Source: Opitutia bacterium
Lineage (GTDB): Bacteria; Verrucomicrobiota; Verrucomicrobiia; Opitutales; Opitutaceae
DNA: 64,000 bases
NCBI GenBank assembly: GCA_016187945.1
Contig: JACPIT010000006.1
Location: 62,001 to 126,000 of the forward strand
Direction: 5' to 3'
The number at the start of each line of letters is the position of its first letter. The stretch's first letter is position 1. Positions 63,575 to 64,000 of this stretch are shown piece after piece. The notes beneath the pieces are model-generated. The model had not been told where the DNA came from. It did no database searches and worked only from the letters and a program-made list of their open reading frames with translations. Made by a program: the position numbers and the translations under genes.

Positions 63575-64000
63575 AGCGCGCCCTCGCCTACCGCCGTCTC
63601 TGGCTCGTGGCGCTCGGCGTCTACGTGCTCGACCAGCTCACGAAGCACGCCATCGAGGCGCGCCTGCCTTATCCAACGTTCGGTCCGCCGGGACACATCG
63701 AGATCGTGCCGGGCTTTTTCAACCTCGTGCACGTCGGCAACACTGGCGCGGCATGGAGCATTCTCAGCGGTCGCGGCCATTGGCTCGGCGTGCTGGCGGT
63801 GATCACACTCGTCGCGATCTACTTCTGGCGCCACACCCTCGGCCTGCGCAACGGCGTCGTCCAACTCTGCTTCGGCGGACTCTGCGGCGGCACCATCGGC
63901 AATCTCACCGATCGCCTGCGGGTCGGCCACGTCGTCGACTTCCTCGATTTTCACTTCGGGAGCTACATCTATCCGACGTTCAACGTCGCCGACATCGGCA
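63472..64000 (+). CDS. lspA: Lipoprotein signal peptidase (signal peptidase II), 3' end outside window
   Basis: The frame runs off the window. It codes for the start of an LspA membrane aspartyl protease, which cleaves the signal peptides of lipoproteins: RRLWLVALGVYVLDQLTKHA, FNLVHVGNTGAAWSILSG, GGTIGNLTDRLRVGHVVDFL with the first catalytic Asp region, and FNVADIG with the second. Normal LspA starts about ten residues before the first helix; here ATG 63472 or 63499 adds 30-40 residues (RSAVSPQSRIESSPQGLG and on) encoded partly by repeat R10. No closer ATG, GTG or TTG exists. The gene follows ileS and the DksA-like gene, the ileS-lspA pairing seen in many bacteria. Confidence 0.88.
   Translation, partial: MPDPAPTAGMRSAVSPQSRIESSPQGLGHQKSKIQRALAYRRLWLVALGVYVLDQLTKHAIEARLPYPTFGPPGHIEIVPGFFNLVHVGNTGAAWSILSGRGHWLGVLAVITLVAIYFWRHTLGLRNGVVQLCFGGLCGGTIGNLTDRLRVGHVVDFLDFHFGSYIYPTFNVADIG

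Overview
The window is GC-rich, densely coded bacterial chromosome on which neighbouring genes often change strand. An exosortase and a PEP-CTERM protein, a duplicated-domain AspT-type exchanger, a beta-barrel of the type common in Verrucomicrobia, a Lys/Ala-rich DksA-like protein and large secreted proteins of unknown family together suggest an Opitutaceae-like verrucomicrobium. This is inference from gene content; there is no rRNA gene to confirm it. No tRNA, CRISPR array, transposase, integrase or phage gene was seen.

Layout. 1-9.3 kb: end of an HD hydrolase, a membrane protein, an outer-membrane barrel, an AspT-like transporter, dGTPase, a secreted S9 peptidase, and a P-loop/EF-hand fusion. 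9.4-18.9 kb: a TraB-like protein, the coupled ogt-alkA repair pair, threonine catabolism (tdh and kbl) split by an inverted satD/membrane-protein pair that carries a striking three-palindrome array, an M13 protease and a hydrolase. 19-29 kb: hisS, an HU-like protein, menG/ubiE, erpA, a Ser/Thr kinase directly before rpoN, a coupled two-response-regulator operon facing an ankyrin protein, eno, and a secreted coiled-coil protein. 29-39 kb: an exosortase fused to an EpsI-like domain, a divergent TPR-like protein, a PEP-CTERM protein, an esterase, rlmI, two tiny ORFs and prfC. 39-53 kb: an orphan flagellin, hydrolases, a membrane pseudokinase facing a zinc-ribbon protein and an 1120-residue PDZ-like secreted protein, YecH, a ROK kinase, an HD hydrolase and an amidohydrolase. 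53-64 kb: a PQQ-type propeller, a His-rich membrane protein, heme genes hemF-hemE-hemY, ileS, a DksA-like protein and the start of lspA.

Two features run through the whole window. First, the gaps are filled with several families of long imperfect palindromes (REP-like, arms about 20-27 bp). Some overlap stop codons, and some have entered coding sequence in frame (rlmI, probably hemF and the lspA N-terminus). Second, most start codons lack a purine-rich Shine-Dalgarno sequence and instead follow pyrimidine-rich tracts, while many gene pairs overlap as ATGA, GTGA or TGATG.

The most promising candidates for undescribed biology are the 29-bp-phased palindrome array at satD, the pseudokinase/zinc-ribbon/PDZ-like locus at 42.4-49.4 kb, the P-loop/EF-hand fusion, and the in-frame domestication of palindromic repeats.
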